From: Bacillota bacterium
GTDB taxonomy: Bacteria; Bacillota; Clostridia; Lachnospirales; Lachnospiraceae
Assembly: GCA_023402845.1 (NCBI GenBank)
Contig: JAEYFP010000039.1
Span: 1 to 64,000, forward strand
Direction of reading: 5' to 3'
Length of the DNA: 64,000 bases
Shown: positions 44,805-53,145 of the stretch, one piece after another
Layout: each line of letters opens with the position of its first letter
How positions within the stretch are numbered: the first letter of the stretch is position 1
The notes under the pieces: model-generated
Databases searched by the model: none
The model's input: only the letters and a program-made list of their open reading frames with translations
Told to the model about the DNA's origin: nothing
Program-made: the position numbers and the translations under genes

Positions 44805-45734
44805 ATGAAGCAGAAAAACAGTGTTCCTGTTTATGCAATGATCACGATTACCTTCTGGTCACTCGCATATGTACTGACTAGATTGGCACTGCAATATTTT
44901 ACCCCTCTTTCTCTGGGCTTTTTGAGGTATTTTACAGCCTCCTGTACGCTGCTGATTGTTGCATTGATCAGTAAAATGAAGCTTCCGAGCAGGCGTGATC
45001 TGCCATGGTTCCTGCTTGCGGGTGCGGCAGGCTTTTTTTTGTATATGATCGCCTTCAATATGGGTCAAAAATCGGTTACGGCTTCCACTGCCAGTATTGT
45101 AATTTCTACGGTTCCCGTACTGACTGCCCTGCTTGCCCGTTTCATTTACAAAGAAAGATTGAGCAGACTTCAATGGCTGTCTATAGGGATTGAATTTGCA
45201 GGGGTATGTGTTCTGACCTTGATGAATAATGTTTTTTCGGTGAATAAGGGACTATTTTGGCTGTTTCTTGCCGCATTGGCTCTCAGCCTTTATAATCTTT
45301 TGCAGCGAAAGCTTCTTAAGACCTATACAGCATTACAGACCAGTGCGTTTAGCATTTTTTTTGGCACGCTGATGTTGGCTGTTTTTCTTCCTGAGTCCGT
45401 GAAAGAAATTTCACAGGCATCGGCGATTCAGTTCTTTTATGTTGCCGTTCTCGGCATATTTTCAAGTGCGATTGCCTATGTGGCATGGTCCAGAGCTTTT
45501 GCCGCGGCGGAACGGACGTCACAGGTCAGTAATTATATGTTTGTCACTCCGTTCCTGACGAGTATCATGGGATTTGTTATTGTCGGAGAAATCCCCGAAG
45601 CATCTACGCTGATTGGCGGAGCAATTATTTTAACGGGTGTTTTTTTGTTTCATTTCGGCGGACAGTTAAAAGCCAAAATTACAATGGCGGATATGGAAAA
45701 GAGGGAGAAGAATGGGAAATACAACTCAGTTTGA
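44805..45734 (+). CDS. EamA/DMT-superfamily transporter
   Basis: A 309-residue ten-helix protein with two EamA repeats (FGLRY-like FLRYFTASCTL, VISTVPVLTALLARFI; second half LGIFSSAIAYVAWSRAF). It is a secondary transporter of metabolites; the substrate is unknown. It is co-transcribed with the TetR gene, and its end overlaps the methyltransferase remnant by 23 bases. Confidence 0.9.
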   Translation: MKQKNSVPVYAMITITFWSLAYVLTRLALQYFTPLSLGFLRYFTASCTLLIVALISKMKLPSRRDLPWFLLAGAAGFFLYMIAFNMGQKSVTASTASIVISTVPVLTALLARFIYKERLSRLQWLSIGIEFAGVCVLTLMNNVFSVNKGLFWLFLAALALSLYNLLQRKLLKTYTALQTSAFSIFFGTLMLAVFLPESVKEISQASAIQFFYVAVLGIFSSAIAYVAWSRAFAAAERTSQVSNYMFVTPFLTSIMGFVIVGEIPEASTLIGGAIILTGVFLFHFGGQLKAKITMADMEKREKNGKYNSV

Positions 45735-46032
45735 AACAACAGCCGGCACCTATGATACACCGGAAAGAGCTCGGATTGCCAAAATCTTTGCAGCGGTCAT
45801 TCGGGAATATTTGGTCGGTGCAAAAAATAAGAGAGTGATTGATTTCGATAGGAATGAAAAAGTTGTTTCTGATTTTGTGCACCCCGGATTTGATCAGGAC
45901 GAGCTGGCGGATACGATGTTGAAGACCGGATATCGGAATATACAATCTAAGACCTTCTTCTCAGGAAGCAGCCTGTTCATGGGCAAGGATGCTTCTCTGC
46001 CTATAATGGATTCTCAAAAGCAAATCTCGTGA
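45712..46032 (+). pseudogene. Class I SAM-methyltransferase with its core deleted in frame
   Basis: A 106-residue ORF. The start MGNTTQFETTAGTYDTPERA matches the N-terminus of a clostridial methyltransferase family, and the end (FVHPGFDQDELADTMLKTGY, then NIQSKTFFSGSSLFMG) matches its C-terminus. Between VIDF and DRNEK the SAM-binding glycine motif and about 100 residues are missing, with the frame kept. It therefore cannot bind SAM. Deletion between similar VIDF/VDF-coding sequences is a likely cause. It has a good ribosome site, so the peptide may still be made. Confidence 0.75.
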
Positions 46033-46069
46033 AAGAAATTCTCAAAACATGCTATAAAATAAAATGCTA

Positions 46070-46120
46070 TTGACAATTATTGAAAGATTGTACATAATAT
46101 AAATATATCACGCGATATAT
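46070..46120 (+). promoter_or_regulatory. Promoter and inverted repeat before the AAA ATPase gene
   Basis: TTGACA (46070-46075), 17-base spacer, CATAAT (46093-46098). A 7-4-7 palindrome ATATATC-ACGC-GATATAT (46103-46120) covers the expected transcription start, so a repressor probably acts here. Confidence 0.65.
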
Positions 46121-46184
46121 ATCTAATGATATGAGATGCGGATAGGAGAATGCGAGCTGTGAGGACCGGAGAGGGGGAGGCACA

Positions 46185-47090
46185 TTGGCATTAACAGACA
46201 ATCAGAAACGATTGATACAGGCAGTTGCTCAGAATGACACAGATGCTGCGAGGAAATGTGCGATGGCATGTGTGGAGGAAGATACCACCTCGAAGAATGA
46301 GCTATTTTGTAAAAAATATAAATCGCTGCTGGAAGGGACGCAAAGCAACACGCCCAGACTGCCTCATGATTTAAAAAATGTTTTGTACATAGAAGATGTT
46401 TCACATTCCTTTCAAGAAGGAAGATATTATCTTTCCGACAGGGAAAAAGAGGTGTATGAGAACATTATCAGAATGAAAAAAGTAAATGAAAAACTCATGG
46501 AGATGAAAATTTCATATTTAAACGCTACTCTGCTTTATGGTGAGAGCGGAACAGGGAAAACGACGTTTGGAAGATATATCGCTTACAAAACGGGGCTTCC
46601 GTTCTGCTATCTTAATTTCTCGAATTTGATAGACTCTTATATGGGAAATACATCAAAAAATATCAGTAAGGCTTTTTTTTATGCAATTTCCAATCCGTGT
46701 GTATTCATGCTGGATGAGATTGACTGTATCAGCATTCGGCGTTCGGATACCGATTCCGGAGGAGGGACAGGAGGAGAATTGGCGCGTATCACAATTACAA
46801 TGATGCAGGAATTCGACAAGCTGAGAAACGATATCATTGTAATCGGAGCGACGAACAGAAAGGACAGGATTGATGAAGCGCTGCTGCGCAGGTTTTCTTT
46901 GAAGCATGAGGTAAAGCCTCTTGACGTTGGGGAAAGGGAAAAAATGCTCAGGAAATATTTGGAGGATATCAACATCACATTTTCAGATAAGGAAGTGCTG
47001 AGCATGATCGAAGACAGTGAAAACCAATCGATACTTTTAAATGACCTAATCAGAAGAATTTCTATGAAAATTTCGAAGGAGGTCGCATAA
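46185..47090 (+). CDS. AAA+ ATPase
   Basis: A 301-residue AAA+ protein: helical N-terminal region (residues 1-~100), then Walker A GESGTGKTTFGRY, Walker B CVFMLDEIDCI, sensor 1 VIGATNRKDR, arginine-finger region EALLRRF and a C-terminal lid. It lacks a protease or FtsH domain, so it may remodel a partner protein. The start is TTG 46185 after GAGGGGGAGG. I do not recognise its partner, and the GNAT gene downstream need not be related. Confidence 0.88.
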   Translation: MALTDNQKRLIQAVAQNDTDAARKCAMACVEEDTTSKNELFCKKYKSLLEGTQSNTPRLPHDLKNVLYIEDVSHSFQEGRYYLSDREKEVYENIIRMKKVNEKLMEMKISYLNATLLYGESGTGKTTFGRYIAYKTGLPFCYLNFSNLIDSYMGNTSKNISKAFFYAISNPCVFMLDEIDCISIRRSDTDSGGGTGGELARITITMMQEFDKLRNDIIVIGATNRKDRIDEALLRRFSLKHEVKPLDVGEREKMLRKYLEDINITFSDKEVLSMIEDSENQSILLNDLIRRISMKISKEVA

Positions 47091-47153
47091 AATTCCTAAC
47101 TTTAGCATATTCGCCGGCAAAATCCGTGCTACAGTGTTTGAGGGGGATATCAG

Positions 47154-47630
47154 ATGGAAAAGTATCAATTCGAAAAAGCACAGCAAAAGGATTTGCCGGA
47201 AATTCTCGGACTTCAATATCTGATATGCCAAAGGGAAGCTGCAAGGTTCGGCAATTACTCCGTTCCGTCGTTAAGGCAGTCGCTTCAGGCGATTGAGCTG
47301 GAATATCAGAACAGCCTGATTTTAAAGGCTGTCGATGAAAGGGATAGAATCATTGGGTCGGTAAGGGGATATGCGGAGAACGAATCGCTTTATATCGGAA
47401 AGCTGATCGTGCATCCGAAAGCGCAGGGCAGGGGGATCGGTACGCGGCTGCTTCATGAAATGGAAATAGGTTGTCCGCAGAATCGCTATGAGCTTTTTAC
47501 AAACAGCAGAAGTGATATAAACGTAAGACTTTACGAGCGGCTTGGATATTCCTGCTTTAAGGAGAAGCAGGTGACACGCAGTCTTACGCTCGTTTTTTTT
47601 GAAAAATGCAGGAATCATGATTTCTTGTGA
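47154..47630 (+). CDS. GNAT-family N-acetyltransferase
   Basis: A 158-residue GNAT. The acetyl-CoA site is VHPKAQGRGIGTRLL; the C-terminus has NVRLYERLGY and a final beta strand. The ATG follows GAGGGGG. Substrates are not predictable. It is 63 bases after the AAA ATPase gene on the same strand and may be co-transcribed. Confidence 0.9.
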   Translation: MEKYQFEKAQQKDLPEILGLQYLICQREAARFGNYSVPSLRQSLQAIELEYQNSLILKAVDERDRIIGSVRGYAENESLYIGKLIVHPKAQGRGIGTRLLHEMEIGCPQNRYELFTNSRSDINVRLYERLGYSCFKEKQVTRSLTLVFFEKCRNHDFL

Positions 47631-47709
47631 CATCCTGTATAAAGATAAAACAATACTTTTCAAAAAATATAAAATTTTAACAAAATTTTAACATTATGGC
47701 TAAAACCCC

Positions 47710-47738
47710 TTTACTTTCCAGTGAAAAATAGCTATTAT
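47710..47738 (+). promoter_or_regulatory. Promoter of the ArsB/SLC13-type permease gene
   Basis: TTTACT (47710-47715), 17-base spacer, TATTAT (47733-47738). An AT-rich palindrome ATTATT-GTAG-AATAAT (47734-47749) overlaps the -10. Confidence 0.5.
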
Positions 47739-47773
47739 TGTAGAATAATGACTATTTAAGGGGGAGACCTAAT

Positions 47774-49039
47774 ATGATACTTGCGTTAATTTTATTTATT
47801 GCTACCTATGCCCTGTTGCTGATTTTTCCGAAATACCGCGCTTATGTTGCGCTGATATCAGCAGCTGTTTTTGTGATCTTGGGCATTCTTCCATTGAACA
47901 AGGTGTTGTCTGCAGTCGACTGGAACATCATCATGATGATCGCCGGGACGATGGGAGTCGTTTATCTGTTCATTGAATCTAAAATGCCTGCGCTGCTGGC
48001 GGATTACATTATTGAAAGGGTACCGAATGTGAAATGGTCAACAGTTGCGCTTGCGCTGTTTGCCGGACTCATTTCCGCTTTCGTGGACAACGTTGCGACG
48101 GTGTTAATGGTGGCTCCTGTTGCGTTGACGATTGCAAAGAAGCTGAAGATATCTCCGGTTAAAAGCATCATTGCCATTGCGGTTTCTTCCAATCTGCAGG
48201 GAGCTGCTACTCTGGTTGGGGATACAACTGCCATCATGCTGGGCGGCTATGCAAATCTTGACTTTCTGGATTTCTTTTTCTTAAACGGAAAACCGAGTAT
48301 GTTCTGGATTGTGCAGGTCAGCGCGATCGTATCAACGATTGTGTTGCTGATCGTATTTCGTAAGGATGACCAACCCATCAGCTTTGGTGACAAAACCGTT
48401 GTGACGGATTATTTTCCGTCTGTACTCATGGTGGGGACTGTGGTGCTGCTGATTGCGGCGTCATTTTTTCCGAATAAGCCGAGTATTACTAACGGCCTGA
48501 TCTGCCTGAGTCTGATGATTATCGGTGTGGTGCGGGAAATGATCCGCTCAAAGAGCACAAAGGTTATTGTTGAAACAGCCAAATCGATTGATTATTTTAC
48601 ACTCCTTCTGCTGACCGGCCTGTTTATTGTCATCGGCGGAATTACAGAAGCGGGGGTTGTGGATGAAATCAGCACATTATTTGTTAAAATCAGTAAAAAT
48701 AATGTATTTGTGATGTATACACTTCTTGTTTGGGCCTCAGTAATTTTTTCGGCATTTATCGACAATATCCCTTACATCGCTACGATGCTTCCGGTTACTG
48801 CCGGTATCGCAAACCTTATGGGGATCGATCCGCTTGTTCTTTATTTCGGACTGCTTTCCGGTGCGACACTCGGCGGCAATCTGACACCGATCGGTGCTTC
48901 TGCAAATATCACGGCCCTCGGAATTCTGCATAAGGAAGGGCATGAGACAAGCACCTCCGAATTTATGAAGATAAGCGTTCCGTTTACACTTTCAGCCGTT
49001 GCCACCGGATATATCCTGATCTGGCTGATTTGGAGCTAA
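47774..49039 (+). CDS. ArsB/NhaD/SLC13-type ion permease
   Basis: A 421-residue membrane protein with about eleven helices. Two ion-transporter repeats each contain a re-entrant region: AFVDNVATVLMVAPVALTIA with NLQGAATLVGD, and AFIDNIPYIATMLPVTAGIA with GGNLTPIGASANI. Members move Na+/H+, arsenite, citrate or dicarboxylates. No ars genes are present, so the substrate is open. It is monocistronic; the ATG follows AAGGGGGAGA. Confidence 0.9.
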   Translation: MILALILFIATYALLLIFPKYRAYVALISAAVFVILGILPLNKVLSAVDWNIIMMIAGTMGVVYLFIESKMPALLADYIIERVPNVKWSTVALALFAGLISAFVDNVATVLMVAPVALTIAKKLKISPVKSIIAIAVSSNLQGAATLVGDTTAIMLGGYANLDFLDFFFLNGKPSMFWIVQVSAIVSTIVLLIVFRKDDQPISFGDKTVVTDYFPSVLMVGTVVLLIAASFFPNKPSITNGLICLSLMIIGVVREMIRSKSTKVIVETAKSIDYFTLLLLTGLFIVIGGITEAGVVDEISTLFVKISKNNVFVMYTLLVWASVIFSAFIDNIPYIATMLPVTAGIANLMGIDPLVLYFGLLSGATLGGNLTPIGASANITALGILHKEGHETSTSEFMKISVPFTLSAVATGYILIWLIWS

Positions 49040-49072
49040 AAGGATAATTTATTAAAAGAAATCACCATTATT

Positions 49073-49088
49073 TTGAATGAGCATTCAA
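49073..49088 (+). promoter_or_regulatory. TetR-type palindrome upstream of the carbohydrate locus
   Basis: TTGAATG-AG-CATTCAA is a perfect 7-2-7 palindrome, a layout common for TetR operators. It lies 68 bases before the Fe-dehydrogenase ATG. No TetR gene is adjacent; the nearest is at 44.2 kb. Confidence 0.5.
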
Positions 49089-49155
49089 ATAAGCCATGTT
49101 ATGCTGAACCTGAAAAATAAAAGCAGTATGCGCTGCTATCATCAGGAGGCATGAC

Positions 49156-50328
49156 ATGGCTAATTTTATGTTTGAAAATGGAACAAAGCTCTATTTTGGA
49201 AAGGATGCGGAGAAGGACGTAGGGAAGCGCTGCAGGGAATACGCGCTGACGGACACTGTTATGACGGTATCGTACGCGGATGGTCCGCTTCGCCCGTTAG
49301 TCGAGCGGATAACGGAATCGATCCGGCAGGAAGGATTTCGGGTGATCGAATATCAGGATGTGGTGCCGAATCCGCTGCTGGATAAGACGCGGGAGGCAAT
49401 TTTGCTGGCAAAGGAGCATCATGTCGGAATGACCGTCGGCATCGGCGGCGGAAGCTGCATCGATGTGGCAAAAGCGGTTGCGCTCGGGACGAGGCTTTCG
49501 ACTGATATTTGGGATGTCTATACCTACAAGGCGGAGCCGGAAGAAATATTGCCGGTAGGCGCAATTATGACGCTTGCGGGAACCGGAAGCGAAACAAGTC
49601 CGTTTGCGGTGCTGACGAATACGGAGGAGGTATCCAAAATCGGATACGGATGTGACAAAATGCGGCCGAAGTTTGCACTTTTGAACCCGGAGCTGACATA
49701 CGGGGTGCCGGCTTATCAGACGAAGTGCGGCGCGTGCGATATGTTCGCTCATATTTGTGACGCTTATCTGGGAAAGGTTGAGGATATGAAACTGACGATG
49801 CGAATCAGCGAAAGCGTGATGAGGACTGTCGTCGAATATTTGCCGATCGTACTGAAAAATCCGATGGATTATGAGGGAAGGAGCCAGTTGATGCTCGCGG
49901 GAACATTGGCGATGGGCAAATTTGCCTCGATGGGACTGTATACCAATCTCGGACTGCACACGCTCGCGGAGGATTTGGGAGCGGTCTTCAACGTCACGCA
50001 CGGCGCGGCACTGTCAGTTATTCTTCCGGCATGGATGACTTATTTAAAGAAAGAAAAGTTCAACCTGCTGCTCCGCTATGCAAAGGAGGTCTGGAATCTT
50101 GACATAGACGCAAAGGAACCGGAAAAGACTGTAGATGCCGGAATTTTAAAAACAAAGGAATTTTTTGCAAGTGTGGGTCTTCCTGTCACATTAAAGGAAA
50201 TCGACATCGATTTTGAAAAGGATGGAAGGATGTTGGCGGAAAGAATTTCCTGCACGGAGGACTATGGAGATGCCTATATTGACCTGACCTCGGACGATGT
50301 ATACCGGATTTATGAATTGGCAAAGTAG
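49156..50328 (+). CDS. Iron-containing alcohol dehydrogenase (BDH/YqhD-like)
   Basis: A 390-residue Fe-ADH: NAD(P) site GIGGGSCIDVAKAV, AGTGSETSPFAV, and metal ligands in CDMFAHICDAYL, LGLHTLAEDLG and THGAALSVI. It belongs to the butanol-dehydrogenase/YqhD branch (NFMFENGTKLYFGKD) and reduces aldehydes with NAD(P)H. It lies 11 bases before a GH2 gene, so it probably works on an aldehyde derived from the same substrate or as a redox sink. The ATG follows AGGAGG. Confidence 0.92.
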   Translation: MANFMFENGTKLYFGKDAEKDVGKRCREYALTDTVMTVSYADGPLRPLVERITESIRQEGFRVIEYQDVVPNPLLDKTREAILLAKEHHVGMTVGIGGGSCIDVAKAVALGTRLSTDIWDVYTYKAEPEEILPVGAIMTLAGTGSETSPFAVLTNTEEVSKIGYGCDKMRPKFALLNPELTYGVPAYQTKCGACDMFAHICDAYLGKVEDMKLTMRISESVMRTVVEYLPIVLKNPMDYEGRSQLMLAGTLAMGKFASMGLYTNLGLHTLAEDLGAVFNVTHGAALSVILPAWMTYLKKEKFNLLLRYAKEVWNLDIDAKEPEKTVDAGILKTKEFFASVGLPVTLKEIDIDFEKDGRMLAERISCTEDYGDAYIDLTSDDVYRIYELAK

Positions 50329-50339
50329 AGGAGCGGAAT

Positions 50340-53069
50340 ATGAGAGAAAAGGAACTGCTCCGATACGGCTGGAAATTTACGACGGAAGAACAGCCAAAGC
50401 AGGAATATGACGCGTATCATTACACAAAAACGGGCGCGGCGCCGTCTCCTGCGACGATGTCTCATGACGACCATGCATGGCAGACCGTAGAACTTCCGCA
50501 TGATTACGCGGTGCTTCAGGAATTAAATCCGAACGAACGGGATTACAACGGATATCTGGCGCTGAAAGACGCGTGGTATCGATGTTTTTTTTACCTTCCA
50601 AAAACGGATCGGGATCGCAGGCTCGTACTGCATTTGGATGGCATCGCGGGCAGAGGCGGGATCTGGGTCAACGGCTGCCTGATGAAAATTTGGCTGTCGG
50701 CATTCTGCGGCTACAGCATCGATATTTCCGATGTTGTCCGTTATGGAAAGGAAGTAAACCTGATCGCAATCTATCTGGAACAGACGGATATGCAGGGCTG
50801 GTCTTATCAGGGAGCGGGGCTGTATCGGGACGTATGGCTGGAAAAGACGGATCGGATTTCTATTGATGAGAGTGACCTGCAAATCATTACAAAGAAAAAA
50901 ATAACGACAAAGAAAAACGAAAAGGAGGCCTGGCAGGTAGTTCTCCATTGCCGGATCCTGGCCCGCTATGGGACGCTTGGCGGATACCGTATGGAAATTA
51001 CGATCAAAGCTCCGGATGGACGGCTCGTTGCGTCCACGGAACTCATGCGGGACAGCAATACGCAGGATGAAACGGAGAACGCCGTATTGGAGGTTTTAAA
51101 CCCGAAGCTATGGGATGTCTACCGGGGATATTGTCATACTTGCGAGGTGCGGCTGTATCAGGACGGCATACTGACGGATGCGTACGAAGAAAAATTTGGC
51201 TTTCGGGAGTGTCGGTTTGATGCAAAAGAAGGATTTTTTATCAACGGCAGGCGGACGGAAATCCGCGGCTTTTGCTTTCATGAGGACGAAGGAAATCTTG
51301 GAAAAGCTATTGATGCGTCCGTTTATGAGAGGCGGCTGAAGCAGCTGAAGGCGATGGGCGCAAACGCCTACCGCTGTTCTCACAACGCGCCGGCAAAAGA
51401 ACTGCTTGATCTGTGTGATTCGTATGGAATTCTCGTCATGAATGAGACTAGGCGCTTTGATACGGGTGAATTCGGGACGAAAGAGCTGGAATATTTAGTC
51501 AAGCGAGACAGGAATCATCCATCCATCATTCTCTGGTCAATCGGAAATGAGGAGAATTGGCAAGGACAGGAGCGCGGCAAAAGGATCGCGTTGACGATGC
51601 GAAGGATCGTCCTGGGGCTGGATGATACAAGACCGGTGACGATGGCGATGCACACGGGACTGGATGGTTTTGCGGCAGAGGCGTTGGATGTAGTCGGTGT
51701 AAACTACAATCATGAGCGATTGGGTGAAATCCATGAACGATTTCCCCAAAAACCGATACTCGGATCGGAGATCCTCTGTCTGGCGGATGAGGTGGTCGAG
51801 TGCGGGAATTCGTATTCCGGAAGTCAGGGTGCCTATGAGACATTAGAGTTCATCGAACAGAACCGGTATCTGGCAGGCAGCTTTGCTTGGGCAGGGGCGG
51901 ATTACAGAGGAGAGCACAGAAATCTCGCGTTTTTTACGGACGCTTGCCCGCTGAACTGCAACGGGGACAGAAAAGACGGATTTTACAAGTATGCGGCTAG
52001 ATGGAGAGAGGAGCTGGTCGTCCATATCTGCGGGACATGGGAGAGGGGAGCGGCTTTGGAGCGCAAGGTCATCTTGTATACGAACGCGGAATGGGTGCGC
52101 CTTTTCTTAAACGACAGTCTGGTTGGGGAACAAACACCGGATCAGAGGCAGACGGCGATCTTTACGACTCCGTTTGAACCGGGAGAGCTGAAGGCAATAG
52201 GAAGCAGGGAGGGTCTGGAAACTGTGGACGTCCTGCATACAGGCGGTGAGACGTCGGCGTTTCGCCTGATGCCGGAAAAGGAGGAATATCCCGCGGATGG
52301 AAGGAGCCGAATAACGATTTGGGTGGAGGCGATCGATGAAATGGGTCATTGTACGCCGACATCTGCTCACAGATTTCGTGTAGCCTGTGACGCAAAGGCG
52401 CGGATCATCTGTACTGACAATGCCGATCCATATTGCAGCGCATTTCCTGAAAAGGAGGAAATGTGTCTTTATCGGGGAAACGGAAAAATCGTGTTGGAAT
52501 GCGGTACGATTCCCGGAAGGCTTCGCGTCGACGTAAACGGGGAGAAAGGGCAGCAGGGAAGCTGTGAAATTTTGCTTTCTGAGGCGAACGAGAGCGTACG
52601 CGTCGCCGAAGCGACTGAAAATCCGTATATCAATGACTGGTTTGTGACACATATTTACAAAGAGGAGCCAAATATTTATGAATATACGACGGACGACCAT
52701 TATATTTATTGGAAGAAAAGCCTTGAAAATGGATTTATGCTTGACCAGTCTATGCCGTTTTTTTACGGGCGTGAAAACGGAGGCTATGTAATCTACTGCA
52801 TGGAGCCTGAGGTACCAAGGATGCGTGAGGAGAGCGGGGCGGTCATGTTTGAAGAAATAACGGGAAGAGCCAAAATCCTTGTATCGATCAGGGATTATAA
52901 CAACCGCTTTAGGGAGCGATACTATGCTGAAAAGAACGAGGCGGATGCCGGTAGTGTGCGGATCCCGATGCTGAATGCAACAGAAGGGGATCGGCTCATT
53001 CTTAAAGTGGTCGTGGAAGGAAATCATTGGAAGTGCGGACTGACCGGTCCGGTGCGGTTTGAAGTGTAG
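50340..53069 (+). CDS. Glycoside hydrolase family 2 protein (paralogue A)
   Basis: A 909-residue cytoplasmic GH2 enzyme. The sugar-binding domain has ELPHDY, GRGGIWVNG and GWSYQGAGLYRDVWL. The TIM barrel has acid/base Glu404 in SIGNEEN and nucleophile Glu477 in ILGSEI. Two C-terminal beta domains follow. There is no signal peptide. It may be a beta-galactosidase or beta-glucuronidase type enzyme; linkage is not predictable. It is paralogous to the 902-residue enzyme at 59.7 kb (both have Glu404). The ATG follows GAGGAG. Confidence 0.9.
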   Translation: MREKELLRYGWKFTTEEQPKQEYDAYHYTKTGAAPSPATMSHDDHAWQTVELPHDYAVLQELNPNERDYNGYLALKDAWYRCFFYLPKTDRDRRLVLHLDGIAGRGGIWVNGCLMKIWLSAFCGYSIDISDVVRYGKEVNLIAIYLEQTDMQGWSYQGAGLYRDVWLEKTDRISIDESDLQIITKKKITTKKNEKEAWQVVLHCRILARYGTLGGYRMEITIKAPDGRLVASTELMRDSNTQDETENAVLEVLNPKLWDVYRGYCHTCEVRLYQDGILTDAYEEKFGFRECRFDAKEGFFINGRRTEIRGFCFHEDEGNLGKAIDASVYERRLKQLKAMGANAYRCSHNAPAKELLDLCDSYGILVMNETRRFDTGEFGTKELEYLVKRDRNHPSIILWSIGNEENWQGQERGKRIALTMRRIVLGLDDTRPVTMAMHTGLDGFAAEALDVVGVNYNHERLGEIHERFPQKPILGSEILCLADEVVECGNSYSGSQGAYETLEFIEQNRYLAGSFAWAGADYRGEHRNLAFFTDACPLNCNGDRKDGFYKYAARWREELVVHICGTWERGAALERKVILYTNAEWVRLFLNDSLVGEQTPDQRQTAIFTTPFEPGELKAIGSREGLETVDVLHTGGETSAFRLMPEKEEYPADGRSRITIWVEAIDEMGHCTPTSAHRFRVACDAKARIICTDNADPYCSAFPEKEEMCLYRGNGKIVLECGTIPGRLRVDVNGEKGQQGSCEILLSEANESVRVAEATENPYINDWFVTHIYKEEPNIYEYTTDDHYIYWKKSLENGFMLDQSMPFFYGRENGGYVIYCMEPEVPRMREESGAVMFEEITGRAKILVSIRDYNNRFRERYYAEKNEADAGSVRIPMLNATEGDRLILKVVVEGNHWKCGLTGPVRFEV

Positions 53070-53078
53070 TATAATAGA

Positions 53079-53109
53079 GGGCATACAGGAAAAAATCTGT
53101 ATGTCCTTT
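53079..53109 (+). terminator. Probable terminator after GH2 paralogue A
   Basis: A 10-bp stem (53079-53088 with 53097-53106, one G-T pair, A-rich 8-base loop) followed by TTT. The T run is short, so read-through into the kinase gene is possible. Confidence 0.5.
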
Positions 53110-53145
53110 CGCCATTAGGACAGACTTCTATTACGGAGGAAGCCG

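Noticed and set aside
52107..53084. Minus-strand ORF of 325 codons opposite GH2 paralogue A
   Set aside because: Shadow ORF in a GC-richer gene; composition is Arg/His/Pro rich and no domain is visible.
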